This document shows, piece after piece, positions 1 through 9,444 of a DNA stretch of 64,000 nucleotides (positions within the stretch are counted from its first letter, which is position 1; every line of letters begins with the position of its first letter). The notes under the pieces are model-generated. The model saw only the letters and a program-made list of their open reading frames with translations, was not told the origin of the DNA and did no database searches. The position numbers were made by a program, and so were the translations under genes. The DNA comes from Lathyrus oleraceus (Eukaryota; Streptophyta; Magnoliopsida; Fabales; Fabaceae): positions 180,227,330 through 180,291,329 of the forward strand of contig NC_066581.1 in assembly GCF_024323335.1 (NCBI RefSeq), written 5' to 3'.

Positions 1-1471
1 AAATCATGGATGCCATAATACTCCTACCTATTCCATTTTTCAGAAATTCTTGAAAGGCTTCTTCGTATTCATAAATTAATTTATTTGAAGTTTGTGGTGC
101 TTGAGACAACGCTTCTTCTAATTCTAAGCTTTTTCTTTTTGCTCCATCTCTTTCTAATGTTAAGGATCTGATTGTATCTTCCCGCGCTAGAATTGTCATC
201 TCAAGCTTGCCACATTCTTCAAATTTTTCTTTAAGACAACCTTTTATGTTTTTAAGCTTTTGTTTTAATTTCTGATATGAGCTAAGAGTTTCTGACAAGC
301 ATGATTCTAGATCAGATCGAGAGAGTTCAGAAAATACCTCTTCAGATTCTTCATCTGAGCTGCTCCTGGATGTGGTAGCCATAAGTGCCACGTTGGCCTG
401 TTCATCAGAGTCAGATTCTGATGACCCAGATTCACTATCATCCCAGGTAGCCATTAATCCTTTCTTTGTCCTGAAGGTATTTTTCTTGAAGCTTTCTTTT
501 CTAGAATTGTCTTTCTTTAGCTTGGGGCATTCATTCCTGTAGTGACCTGTTTCTTTACATTCATAACAAGTAATATCTTTGTTAGTTTTACCTTTTGAGG
601 TTGATTCTGATCGATCCCCTCTGGGTCTTGGTCTTCTGAAGTTGTTGTTCCTCGTTTTCCAGAGTTGTTTAACTCTTCTGGTCAGGAGGGACAATTCTTC
701 TTCATCATCAGAATCTTCTGGTTCAGAGTCATCAGTATGTTCAGTTTCTGCCTGGAGAGCTTTGGTTCTGTCAGGTTTGCGTCTTTCATATCTGGACTTT
801 AATGCTACGGACTTGCTCCTTTTCTGAGGCTCATCTTCCTCTAGTTCTATCTCATGGCTTCTGAGGGAACTGACAAGTTCTTCAAGACTGATATTGTTCA
901 GATCCTTTGACAGCTTCAGAGCAGTAACCATGGGTCTCCATTTCTTTGGCAGACTTCTGACTATCTTTTTGACGTGGTCTGCAGTTGTGTTTCCTTTGTC
1001 TAGAACCTTGAGACCTGCAATCAGAGTTTGAAATCTAGAGAACATTGCCTCTATGGCTTCATCATCTTCCATTTTGAAAGCTTCATATTTCTGGATAAGC
1101 GCCAGAGCCTTTGTCTCTTTGACCTGAGAGTTTCCTTCATGAGTCATCCTTAGAGAGTCTAGTATGTCTTTTGCTGTTTCTCTGTTGGTGATCTTTTCAT
1201 ACTCGTTGTAAGATATAGCATTGAGGAGTATGGTTCTGGCCTTGTGATGATTTTTGAAAACTCGCTTCTGATCATCTGACATCTTACTTCTGGGAACTTC
1301 AGCTCCATCCTCTGTGACAGGAGGTTTGTATCCATCTGTGACAATGTCCCAGAGATCAGCATCATAGCCTAGAAAGAAACTTTCAATTCTATCTTTCTAG
1401 TAATCGAATTTCTCTCCATCAAAGACAGGAGGCTTAGCATTGTAACTATCCTTTTCATTTGTGTGGGCCAT
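1..1471 (-). pseudogene. gag: Copia (SIRE-type) gag, partial, one in-frame stop
   Basis: Capsid/nucleocapsid polyprotein. The start is the ATG whose complement is at 1469-1471. It opens with the same residues as the 43567 copy (MA.TNE.DSYN, then a PPVFDGEKFDYW-type motif) and reads on without other visible breaks to the window edge. A CCHC zinc knuckle of the form CYECKETGHYRNEC lies near 550-590, followed by a Ser/Asp/Glu-rich stretch. One TAG at 1397-1399 replaces the Trp codon of FDYW, a G-to-A type change. The reading continues past the window, so gag-pol fusion cannot be checked. Antisense of this gene gives several serine-rich open frames that are shadows. Confidence 0.88.
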
Positions 1472-1539
1472 AGTTTTTCTCGTTCTGGATCTCTCTACAC
1501 TGTTAAGTGTTTGATTAGAAAATCAATAACAGAGCCGTA

Positions 1540-1551
1540 GCTCTGATACCA
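1540..1551 (-). other. Primer binding site, tRNA-iMet type
   Basis: On the minus strand this reads TGGTATCAGAGC, the standard plant copia primer site complementary to initiator tRNA-Met. It sits two bases inside the LTR end at 1554. Confidence 0.9.
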
Positions 1552-1553
1552 AT

Positions 1554-2627
1554 TGAAGGTGAGAAAAACAAGAAAGGGGGGTTTGAATTGTTTTGGAAAA
1601 TAAGCGCTTTTTCAAAATGAAAATCACACAAGGAATTTATACTGGTTCGCTTATAACACAAAGCTACTCCAGTCCACCCGGCCAAGGTGATTTCGCCTTC
1701 AACAAGGACTTAATCCACTAATCTTGAAAGATTGATTACAAACAACGTCTAAGAGAAAGATCTCTTAGTCCTCTCAAGTATACAGACTGTGCAAAGTCAC
1801 TTGAGGAAATAAAACAAAGATAAAGACTTATGTAATCTAGAGTGCTTCTAAGATAAGCAAATATTACAACAGTAAGAACAAAGTGTTTCACGTTCTAAGC
1901 AAAAGCTTCGTGAAGATTGAGAGAATAAAACGTGTTTTTGTGTGTTGATGTTTCAGTATGTTCTTCTTGTTCTCTCAATGTTGATTGCAGTCCTTTATAT
2001 AGGAGTGAAGTAGTCGTTGAAGTTTATGGATTATAATTTGAATTAATGCCATAACTTATATAGCTTCTTGCCAAGACAACTTTCTCTCCTTGAATGACTA
2101 CTTTCCAAATATAGTTCCTTTTTATTTGAATTTGGAGTTAACGTCTCTTTCTGTATTAGGAAATCCATTTCCATACCTTTATTTTGAAGTTAACGTTACT
2201 CTTCCTTTATTTAGCAAATCCATGATCAGAGTCTTCATGTTTCTGAGAATCTTGTAATCTTGCTATCTTACTTCTGATGTTGATCTCTTTTGAGTTCTGA
2301 TGGTTTCTTCAGATAGCGCTGAGAGCTTCTGGAGTTTGACATATCGTTGTTCAGAGTCAGAACTTCTAGAGCGTACTTCTTGTTCAGATGCTTCTGATAT
2401 TTTGCTGTTTTGCTCAGAGTTAGACTTTCTTGAACGTGTTTCTACTTCAGATGCTCCTGGTCTTCTGATAATTTGTATCTGATATGATTCTGTATCTGAT
2501 GATTTCTTCCTTCTTTCCTTAGAACCCTGCACACTTAGAAACTTTTTGTTAGGGTGCCATTTTTGGTTTCATCCTTTGTTATCATCAAAATCATGGAATC
2601 TGTTGTAGAACAATTTTTGTTCTTACA
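1554..2627 (-). repeat. 5' LTR of the SIRE-type element at the left edge
   Basis: Bounded on the plus strand by TGAAGGTGAG at 1554 and TTGTTCTTACA ending at 2627, so it has TG...CA ends in minus orientation. Both edges match the LTR edges at 34593/35578 and 43648/44646. A TATA-like TATATAAA reads on the minus strand at 1994-2001. Open frames inside it on either strand are not conserved and are not called. Confidence 0.88.
1994..2001 (-). promoter_or_regulatory. LTR TATA box
   Basis: Minus strand reads TATATAAA inside CCTATATAAAGGA. The same box occurs at the matching place in both LTRs of the second SIRE element, so it is probably the U3 promoter that starts the genomic RNA. Confidence 0.65.
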
Positions 2628-4124
2628 CCATGTTCCTTCTCAGGACACTCCTCTAAAGCCTAATAATCAGGGGCAAACTTTTCAAGATTTAAATATTGGG
2701 ACAATTCATATCAAGGTCGTATCAAAGCATGGTGGGATCCAAGTTTCTTTTCAGGAAAATCCTTCAATGAAGACCTACAAACAAGGGCAATACCCTCAAA
2801 GGCTCAATCAATCTGGAGCAAACCACCACAAGGCTTGATCAAAAGAGAATGCTTCAAAAGAATAGTTTATCAGGGGAAAATCATTCCAAGGGTCGATTAG
2901 CCAAGGACGAATCACTCCAAGGCTAATACTACGGAAGGCCATCTCAAGTGCATGGTATGGCTAAGACATTTCAAATTCATATTGAGGAGAATTTCTTCAA
3001 AGACCTAACAGTGTAGGGCAACTATGGGATACTTCAGGGACAATCCCTCTCAATTCTTTCAAGATGCACGTATAAGCTCTGCCATACATCAACAATCGTC
3101 AAGTTTGAAATGAGTATCGGGAAGCCATGCTAGCGTAACACCCTACCACCTTTTGATAAAATATCGTGGTTACACAAAACACCTCTCTAAGCCCTAACAG
3201 TCCACGTTCCACCATAGGGGTGCTTGTGGAAACATTCAAATAATCTTCATTCATTAATCATGTCGCTACACTCTAGCATCAAACCATGCTATCATCTCAT
3301 TCATCTAGCATGTTACCATAACATGAATCTAACATCTATAAAAGTCCAATCCTACTTGGCACCTACATCCAAAAAGCCTGATCACTCTCGGTATTCAATA
3401 CCTCACAACAACTTAATCCTACCTGGCACCCTACAAAAAATCCATCCTTATTAACAATTCTAGAACCCATCCTTTAAAATCCACTTTTCGAAGGTCCTAC
3501 TTAACTCTTTACTGAAAGAAAATAAGACATATTCTTTAAATGATTATAACATCCATGTACTAATCATCTATGGACGAATCATCCATAACATTGCATTCAT
3601 GCATCACATCTATGAATATGGAGTATTACGTCATACAAAGTCTAAACATGCATACATGACATAGTATAACATGCATACATGACATAGATACATAACACAG
3701 GCTGAGACTCAGGACTCATCATGAGAGTTTGGATTTATCCCCATCTAAGTTTATAATAGATCTTAGTTTAAGCTTCTCCCCATATATTTTCTCGTTGTAC
3801 ACCTCATTGAGTCGATCTTAAGGATAATTCCCCAACAAGTATCCTTGGAACTCATCCCCCAACCAGAAAATACTTAGCAGCATTGTCCCTGGTTTCCCTA
3901 ATGGTATATAATTCCTTCACCAGATCCTTGCAAGGATTTCTTAGTACTTTCCTCGACACTCACGCTCCTTAGGGAACCTCGCCTGGAGGCCTATTCCCCA
4001 ATAGACAATCATCATACGTGACACCAGTCTTCCCCAGTAGAGACATCGAGTTCTTTTATCAATCTCATTTTTTACTCCTGCCTGCTTAGAGAAATCCCTA
4101 AAAGAAGTTCTATTACCGTTACCC
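2628..4124. other. Non-coding interval, no gene recognised
   Basis: I see no conserved domain here. Scattered short motifs recur (variants of TCCCCA, CAAGGGCAA and AAGGCT), suggesting degraded retrotransposon untranslated sequence. The two open frames of 94 and 76 codons show no known motif. Confidence 0.5.
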
Positions 4125-4300
4125 CTTCGGTTCTTACAACGTTATCATCTAGCCACTTTGGTTCTTACATTGTTGTCATCCAATCACTTTGGTTCTTACA
4201 CCATTTTCTTCTCACTTCGGTTCTTACACGGTTTGTAATCTTGTGTTATGGTTCTTATACCATTGTTGTTTCCTTCAGATCTTTCGGGTCTTACATCAAT
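4125..4300. repeat. Degenerate tandem repeat, about 31-bp period
   Basis: The core GGTTCTTACA recurs, preceded by CTT(C/T), with cores beginning near 4125, 4156, 4187, 4215 and 4247, and a weaker sixth near 4281. Spacing is 31, 31, 28, 32 and about 34 bases. Between cores the sequence is variable but often contains a TCATC or TCTTCTCAC-like stretch. Confidence 0.75.
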
Positions 4301-4599
4301 TTTCTTACCAATAATGAGTTATCAGTTCTTATACCGATGCCAATCAAAGTCTAATCCCCAGCTATACCAGTATAATTCCCCAAGTAGGAATGCTTATTAG
4401 TCTTCCCTAGTAAGTAACATCTCCACAGAGTCTTTTCAATAAATGACTTCCCCAACAAACTCACTCATCGTGAGTCGTCAAAGGGATTTTTCTAGTAGTC
4501 AGTCATCCTGAATGATCGTTATCAACTATTGAGAGGGTCTTCACCTCTCACATGTCCAACTTATTAACCAATCCCACACACGGGATACGTTCCATATAC
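4301..4599. other. Non-coding interval between two repeat arrays
   Basis: Contains several TTCCCCAR/TTCCCTAGTA motifs but no coding evidence. Probably retrotransposon 3' untranslated or LTR sequence. Confidence 0.4.
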
Positions 4600-5740
4600 C
4601 AGGTTTATCAAGGGATTTTACCAAGGGACTTTATCAAAGGATTTTTATCAAAGGGGTTCAATGAAGGGGTTTTCATCAGAGCATTATCCATAAAGGGTTC
4701 ACCAGGGTTTTACTAAGAAGTTTCAATAAAGTCATATTATCAAGGGGGTTTCATCATGGGTTTATCAAAGGGTTTCACCAGAACTTTCTCTCAAAGGGTT
4801 CCACCAGAATTTTATCAAGGGATTTTATCAAAAGGGTTTTGTCTAGGGATTTTATCAAAAAGGTTTATCAAGAATGTCAACGAAAGATTCCATCAAGGGG
4901 TTCTGCCAGAATTTTACCAAGGGGTTTCATCCAGAGTGATCGGGGTATTAGTAGAGTACTACCCAATTCCTGAAAAATGACTGGATGATCATGGGAATCA
5001 TATGCAAGTTTCACCCAAAAGGGTTAAAATTGATCAAAAAGGATATCATCAAGAGGTTTCATCAAAGGTGCCAATAAAGGTTTCATCTGGGATTTCATCA
5101 GATTTTTATTAGAGGGGTTTCATCAGGGTTTTATCAAAAGATTCCACCAGGGTTTCACTGTGGGTTTCACCAAGGATTTTATCGGGGGTTTCATCAAGGG
5201 ATTCTATCAAGGGGTTCTATAAGGAGTTTCATCAGGGGGTTTCACCAAATTTCAATCAAGGGGTTTCATCAAGGGATTTCATCAAAAGGGTTTTATTAAG
5301 GGTTTCATCTAGGGATTCTATCTGAAGTTTCATCAAAGGGTTCCATCAAGGGGGTCTACCAAAACTTTACCAAAGGGTTTCACCAGAGTATCACCAAAGG
5401 GGTCTCAGCTAGAGTGATTATGATATCACTAAAGTCCTACCCGAATCCAGGGACATGATCGGATGATCATAGGAATCATAGACAAGTGTCACCCGGAGAG
5501 GTTATAACTAATCATCAGGGATTAATCAAGGGGTTCCATCAGGAATTCGTGAAAGGGTTTCATCAGGGTTTTATCATCAGGGGTTCCATCAGAAGTTGTA
5601 TTAGGGGTTTCATCAAGAGTTTTGCCAAGGATTTTATTAGAAGTTTTATCAGGGATTCTACCAAGGTTTTATCAAACAACAACCGAAGGATCTTCAGAGT
5701 CCTACCAAATTTCAGTAACATGATCAGATGATCAGATGAA
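4600..5740. repeat. Degenerate tandem array of about 15-bp units with higher-order repeat
   Basis: The basic unit is roughly GGGRTTTYATCAARR, repeated dozens of times with drift. Because 15 is a multiple of three, plus-strand frames here show KGFHQ-like pentapeptide repeats that are not evidence of a gene. A non-unit segment of about 100 bp (4935-5036) recurs at 5411-5514 and partially at 5672-5730. These share a TACCC.A.TCC stretch and a TGATGATCAT.GGAATCATA-like stretch, giving a higher-order period near 476 bp. Known Tat-lineage gypsy elements of pea carry tandem repeats in the 3' untranslated region, which is the most likely origin. Confidence 0.8.
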
Positions 5741-5742
5741 TT

Positions 5743-5745
<3 letters not shown>

Positions 5746-5825
<80 letters not shown>
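5746..5825. repeat. (TA)n microsatellite, about 80 bp
   Basis: Uninterrupted alternating T and A. It lies at the end of the 15-bp array. Confidence 0.98.
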
Positions 5826-5830
<5 letters not shown>

Positions 5831-7642
5831 TAAAAAGTGAGACTTTTGTTAGCTTTTTCTACATCTATAAATTAGGCATTTATCTACCGTTTGGTAATTG
5901 ACTCATAAAATTGGACAAGTTCTTTTTTTGTGTTAATTGAAGGTACACTGAGACAACTTGATTCAAATATTTTAGGCACCATTTTGATGGGATTTTTATT
6001 AGTATTATTTAAAATACTATCATATATGAATAACTTTCTTAAGCTACGTTTTAATATGGATTTGTCAGATTTTGATAGTCTAATTCATCTTGATAGATGA
6101 ACTCCGTTGGTAAAATACTATTTTATTTATTTATACATGACATACTATATGAACTTATAGAATACTGTAAAATGAGAGAAAAAAATAATACAATCTTTTC
6201 ATTAAAATAGAACAACATTAATATAACAATGACTTGTAAAATTTTGTTTCAATAGAATAACAACAAATTCAAAACAAATGATTTCAATTACATAAATCAT
6301 ATTTTCTCTGTAAATAAAAAACATAACTATACACTAAAAAAAACTAATTCAAAATCTGAATAATAAAGTAAAACAACATCATAAAAACAGTTAAAAGAAC
6401 GAGGAAGAAGAAACTGAAAACGAAATCATCGGAGGACCACCGTCGTCTCGTCGGACATCCTTGTAAGAAGTTTTTTCTTTATTTTATTTTATTTTATTTT
6501 ATTTATTTAAGTTATTAGTAATTAGGATTTACTTGGTGTGGATTTTTGGACCATAATTTATCTATTGTTAATCCAACCCCCTGTTTTAAGTCCAATTGCT
6601 AATTCTGATTAAAATACACCCCGTTTGTTTTAATTAATTAATAAATTACTTAACTAACTAATTAATTTGTGAAATTATTTATTTAATGTTAGGATTAATT
6701 CTAATTCTGACTAAAATACACCCCCATTTGTTAGGGTTAATTTATGATCTAATCTATTTATTTGTAGTTTTGGATTTGTTACGATTAATTATTTATACAA
6801 GTCATATTTAATTAATTGGGGATAAAATTAGGGATAATTAAATCGAGGAATCTGTGATAAAATTATATTTTTAAGGAATAAAAGTCAGGGATAAAATTCG
6901 GATAAGGGATATATTAAATGACATCTTATTTAATTTATTTTCTTAATCAAATTATTTTTTTATAATTGAATAAGGGATAAAAACAAGGGATACAAATATG
7001 AGATAAAACATGGGATAAAAGTCTAGGACTTTCAAGGGATAAAATCGGGATAAGGGTTATATCTAATATTCTAAAATTTATTTTCTTAAAATAAATTAAA
7101 TATTATCTTCACAAACAATCAAGGGATAAAATCAAATTCAACATATTTTCAACTGTAAGTCCTCTACCCTGGAGTATTGAGACATTTTAAAAATCAATCA
7201 TTTCTCCATCCCGACGCGTAAGAGTTTTCAAGGGATAAAAATGACAAAACAAACAATTATTTTCTACCAGAACTACGGTACTCTGATTCCTCACGTAAGG
7301 CAAATATACATAAGCATAAAGTTGCAAACTCTAGCGAGTACGACAGTAAAAAATCTTTTTAGTCTCCAATCTGTTATAATAAAATATTTTCTCCGTAACT
7401 ATAACAAATAATTAAACAATTAATCTATATCAAACAAACATCTCAAGTACACACTAATCCTAGAATTAGAGGAGGATCCTATTGAGTACAATGGAGGTAA
7501 GGGGTGCCTAACACCTTCCCCTTACTTAACCGACTCCCGAACCTGATCTCTCACCCTTAGTTATTAGGTTTTCTCATTATTTCCCTATTTTTTAGGAACA
7601 AATAAAAGATGGTGCCGACTATGTAATTTTCCAGCCGCATCA
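5826..7642 (+). repeat. Probable gypsy LTR (plus); left edge uncertain
   Basis: The right edge is supported: CCAGCCGCATCA ends at 7642 and is followed after two bases by a tRNA-Arg-type primer site. Near the right end is GGTGCCTAACACC (7503-7515), a motif shared by the Ogre/Tat LTRs elsewhere in this window. The left edge was placed after the microsatellite only because no better TG start is visible. The interval is very AT-rich, has a (TTTTA)n run at 6478-6512 and GGGATAAAA repeats at 6820-7250, and has no gene. Confidence 0.45.
6820..7250. repeat. Dispersed GGGATAAAA motif cluster
   Basis: About ten copies of GGGATAAAA or one-base variants in 430 bp, often preceded by AA or CA, spaced irregularly. 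Not a strict tandem array. Confidence 0.65.
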
Positions 7643-7644
7643 AC

Positions 7645-7660
7645 TGGCGACTCTGCCGGG
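7645..7660 (+). other. Primer binding site, tRNA-Arg type (gypsy Tat/Ogre)
   Basis: Reads TGGCGACTCTGCCGGG. TGGCGACTCTG is the usual primer-site start of Tat/Ogre-type elements. The sequence after about 7800 belongs to a different, minus-strand element, so only a short leader of this one survives. Confidence 0.7.
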
Positions 7661-7819
7661 CACTTCTTATACTTTTCCTAGAGAGAGTCCGTCCTAACCT
7701 TTGGTTTTTAGGATTATGTGTTTTTTGTTTGCTTGTTTATTTTCTGTTTATTTATTTTCTTGTTTTTTTATATTTTCTATTTCTTCCATATATATTTTTA
7801 TTATATATTTCATTAACTA

Positions 7820-8066
7820 TGGGCACCTCATTAAAAATCCTTGCTCATGGAAGGGAAAATAGGGAATTCCCATAATTTTTATTTATGATGTTTATTACAT
7901 GGACTACTTTAGATAAAACTTAAGACTAATTAATTACATTCTAGGTCCTATATATTTCAATATCCTCTAAATCTTCCAACTTGTAAGCCTAATTGTCCAT
8001 CCTCTGATTAGTACGAAAGGATCCTTCCCCATATGGAACTAGCTTGCCTTTTTTCTTGAAGTCCGT
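7820..8066 (-). pseudogene. Tat-type gypsy integrase C-terminus and 3' UTR start (left half of a split copy)
   Basis: On the minus strand from 8066 the translation shows the integrase tail motif family KGKLxPxxEGxFR, then AYKLEDLE, ending near 7937. It has a TAG before AYKLED and another near the end. Further left the minus strand carries AAGGATTTTTAATGAGG (7826-7843), typical of the start of Tat 3' untranslated regions. The right edge is exactly the 5' LTR of the Athila-type element at 8067. The upstream half of the same integrase resumes in register at 30546. Confidence 0.75.
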
Positions 8067-9292
8067 TGTTAAGGGCCAATTTGTGTAAATAATCCATAGT
8101 ATTTTATGGCCCTTTCCACTTGATCTCGATGAAATTTCTTGTTAACACCTCAGTTTTAATTGTAAATATGTAGTTTTTAACATTATCATGTAAATAACTT
8201 TTATTTGATCATTTTGGTGCAAATTTATAGGTTTCAAAGCCTATTGGAAGCATGACAAACCTAAAGGCACCAAGAAAGACCAAAAGTTACATTTGTGAAG
8301 ATTCCATGTTTTCCAAGGCGGGATAAGCACGATCCTAGCACGCTTAGAGAAAGAGGGGCAGGAGGAAATTGGGAAATTTGCGATAGGAGCGCACTTAGTG
8401 TGAATCAAGGCTGTTTAATTCATTGTTGTTGATCGCGCTAATCGGACTCTGATTGGGCTTAGCATGATTTCACTTTTTGTCCCATGCTATATATACCTTT
8501 GGCTAGATATTTTGGGTAAAAATTTACTCCAACTTTATTTCAAAAGCATTTTCAAATAAAAAATCATCAAGAACTCAGAATCAAGAATTCGAAGCATCAA
8601 TCTTCGAGTTTTTCGATGTTAATGCTTGTGAATCTCTTCTTATTACTTGTTGAAGAAGCTGCCATGGTTATGGGTATCTAAACCCTCTTGTATCAATATT
8701 AGATGTAATCCATCTTAACTCGTATGTACTTCTTTTAATCTTTTGTATGTGAATAACTTGATAATCAATGTAGATGATAACCTTTGCTTTGGTTGAATAT
8801 TTGTGGTTTAAATCATTATTGAGAAAGATCTTTTAAGTCTTGACTTAAGTTTATCTTCTATCAAAGACCAAATCTAGACATGGAAGTGGAATTTGATATT
8901 CACTTTGTATCAGATCATTAATGTTATTTGTATTGTTTAATTGGTTGAGACATCGTCGATTAAACAATACGATACAACTCACAGTACCATTTTAGACATG
9001 AGCGATATAGATGAGTGATACATGGTTATGTTGATTATAAATGAAGTTCACATGCATGATTAATCAAATACATACAAAATAGGTTGATGAAATCTAGTCT
9101 TGATATGTCTTTTAAAACGTTAATCTCTCTAACTATTATCATTGCTACAAACTCTTATGAATGTTACTTCAACGAAACCAAAACTAATCGAAAAAATCAC
9201 TTAAGACATTGTAAATTGTAGAACAGCGGTAATATTTCACCAATCCATGTGGAGACGATAAAATAAATACTCACCGAAAAATACTTTCAACA
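8067..9292 (+). repeat. 5' LTR of Athila/Cyclops-type element
   Basis: Starts TGTTAAGGGCCAATTTGTG and ends TTTCAACA, 1226 bp. The partner at 29331-30545 aligns throughout with scattered substitutions. Internal GC-rich motifs of the form GCTTAG or CTTAGTGTGAATC occur around 8330-8460 and recur in the 3' LTR and in the env leader. A TATA-like TATATATA is at about 8490. Confidence 0.9.
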
Positions 9293-9295
9293 AAA

Positions 9296-9313
9296 TGGCG
9301 CAGTTGTCGGGGA
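9296..9313 (+). other. Primer binding site, tRNA-Asp type
   Basis: TGGCGCAGTTGTCGGGGA, three bases after the LTR, close to the Athila primer site TGGCGCCGTTGYCGGGGA. Confidence 0.85.
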
Positions 9314-9444
9314 TTGTTGTTATGAGATTGCAAGAACTTCAGTAGTTTATCCTATTTTAAGTTTTTTTTACTGTTATCTCTTATCTAATTTCTTATCCCT
9401 TGTGTTTTTTTAATTTGCTTTGTTAGCTATTCAAAACTCTGTTT

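Larger units (their letters stand above)
1..2627 (-). mobile_element. SIRE/Maximus-type Ty1/copia element, 5' part, cut by window edge
   Basis: Minus-strand LTR retrotransposon of which the 5' LTR (1554-2627), primer site (1540-1551) and gag (from 1471 leftwards) lie in the window. The remaining gag-pol and the 3' LTR are beyond position 1. Lineage is assigned from the gag start, from the iMet-type primer site and from clear similarity to the complete element at 34593-44646. The LTR is about 1.07 kb against about 0.99 kb there, and the two LTRs are visibly diverged, so these are separate family members. Confidence 0.9.

Noticed and set aside
579..827. Serine-rich plus-strand frames here and at 42231-42923
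   Set aside because: Antisense shadows of the acidic, Ser-rich gag regions of the two SIRE elements.
2263..2532. Overlapping Ser/Glu-rich frames on both strands
   Set aside because: Inside the SIRE LTR; they come from short repeats with TCAGA/TCTGA words and are not kept in the other LTRs.
4756..5731. Two plus-strand open frames with KGFHQ-like repeats
   Set aside because: They arise because the 15-bp repeat unit is divisible by three; no start context, domain or conservation supports a protein.
4125..5740. CRISPR-like array
   Set aside because: Repeats are degenerate, spacing is irregular and the context is a plant genome; no CRISPR is expected or seen.
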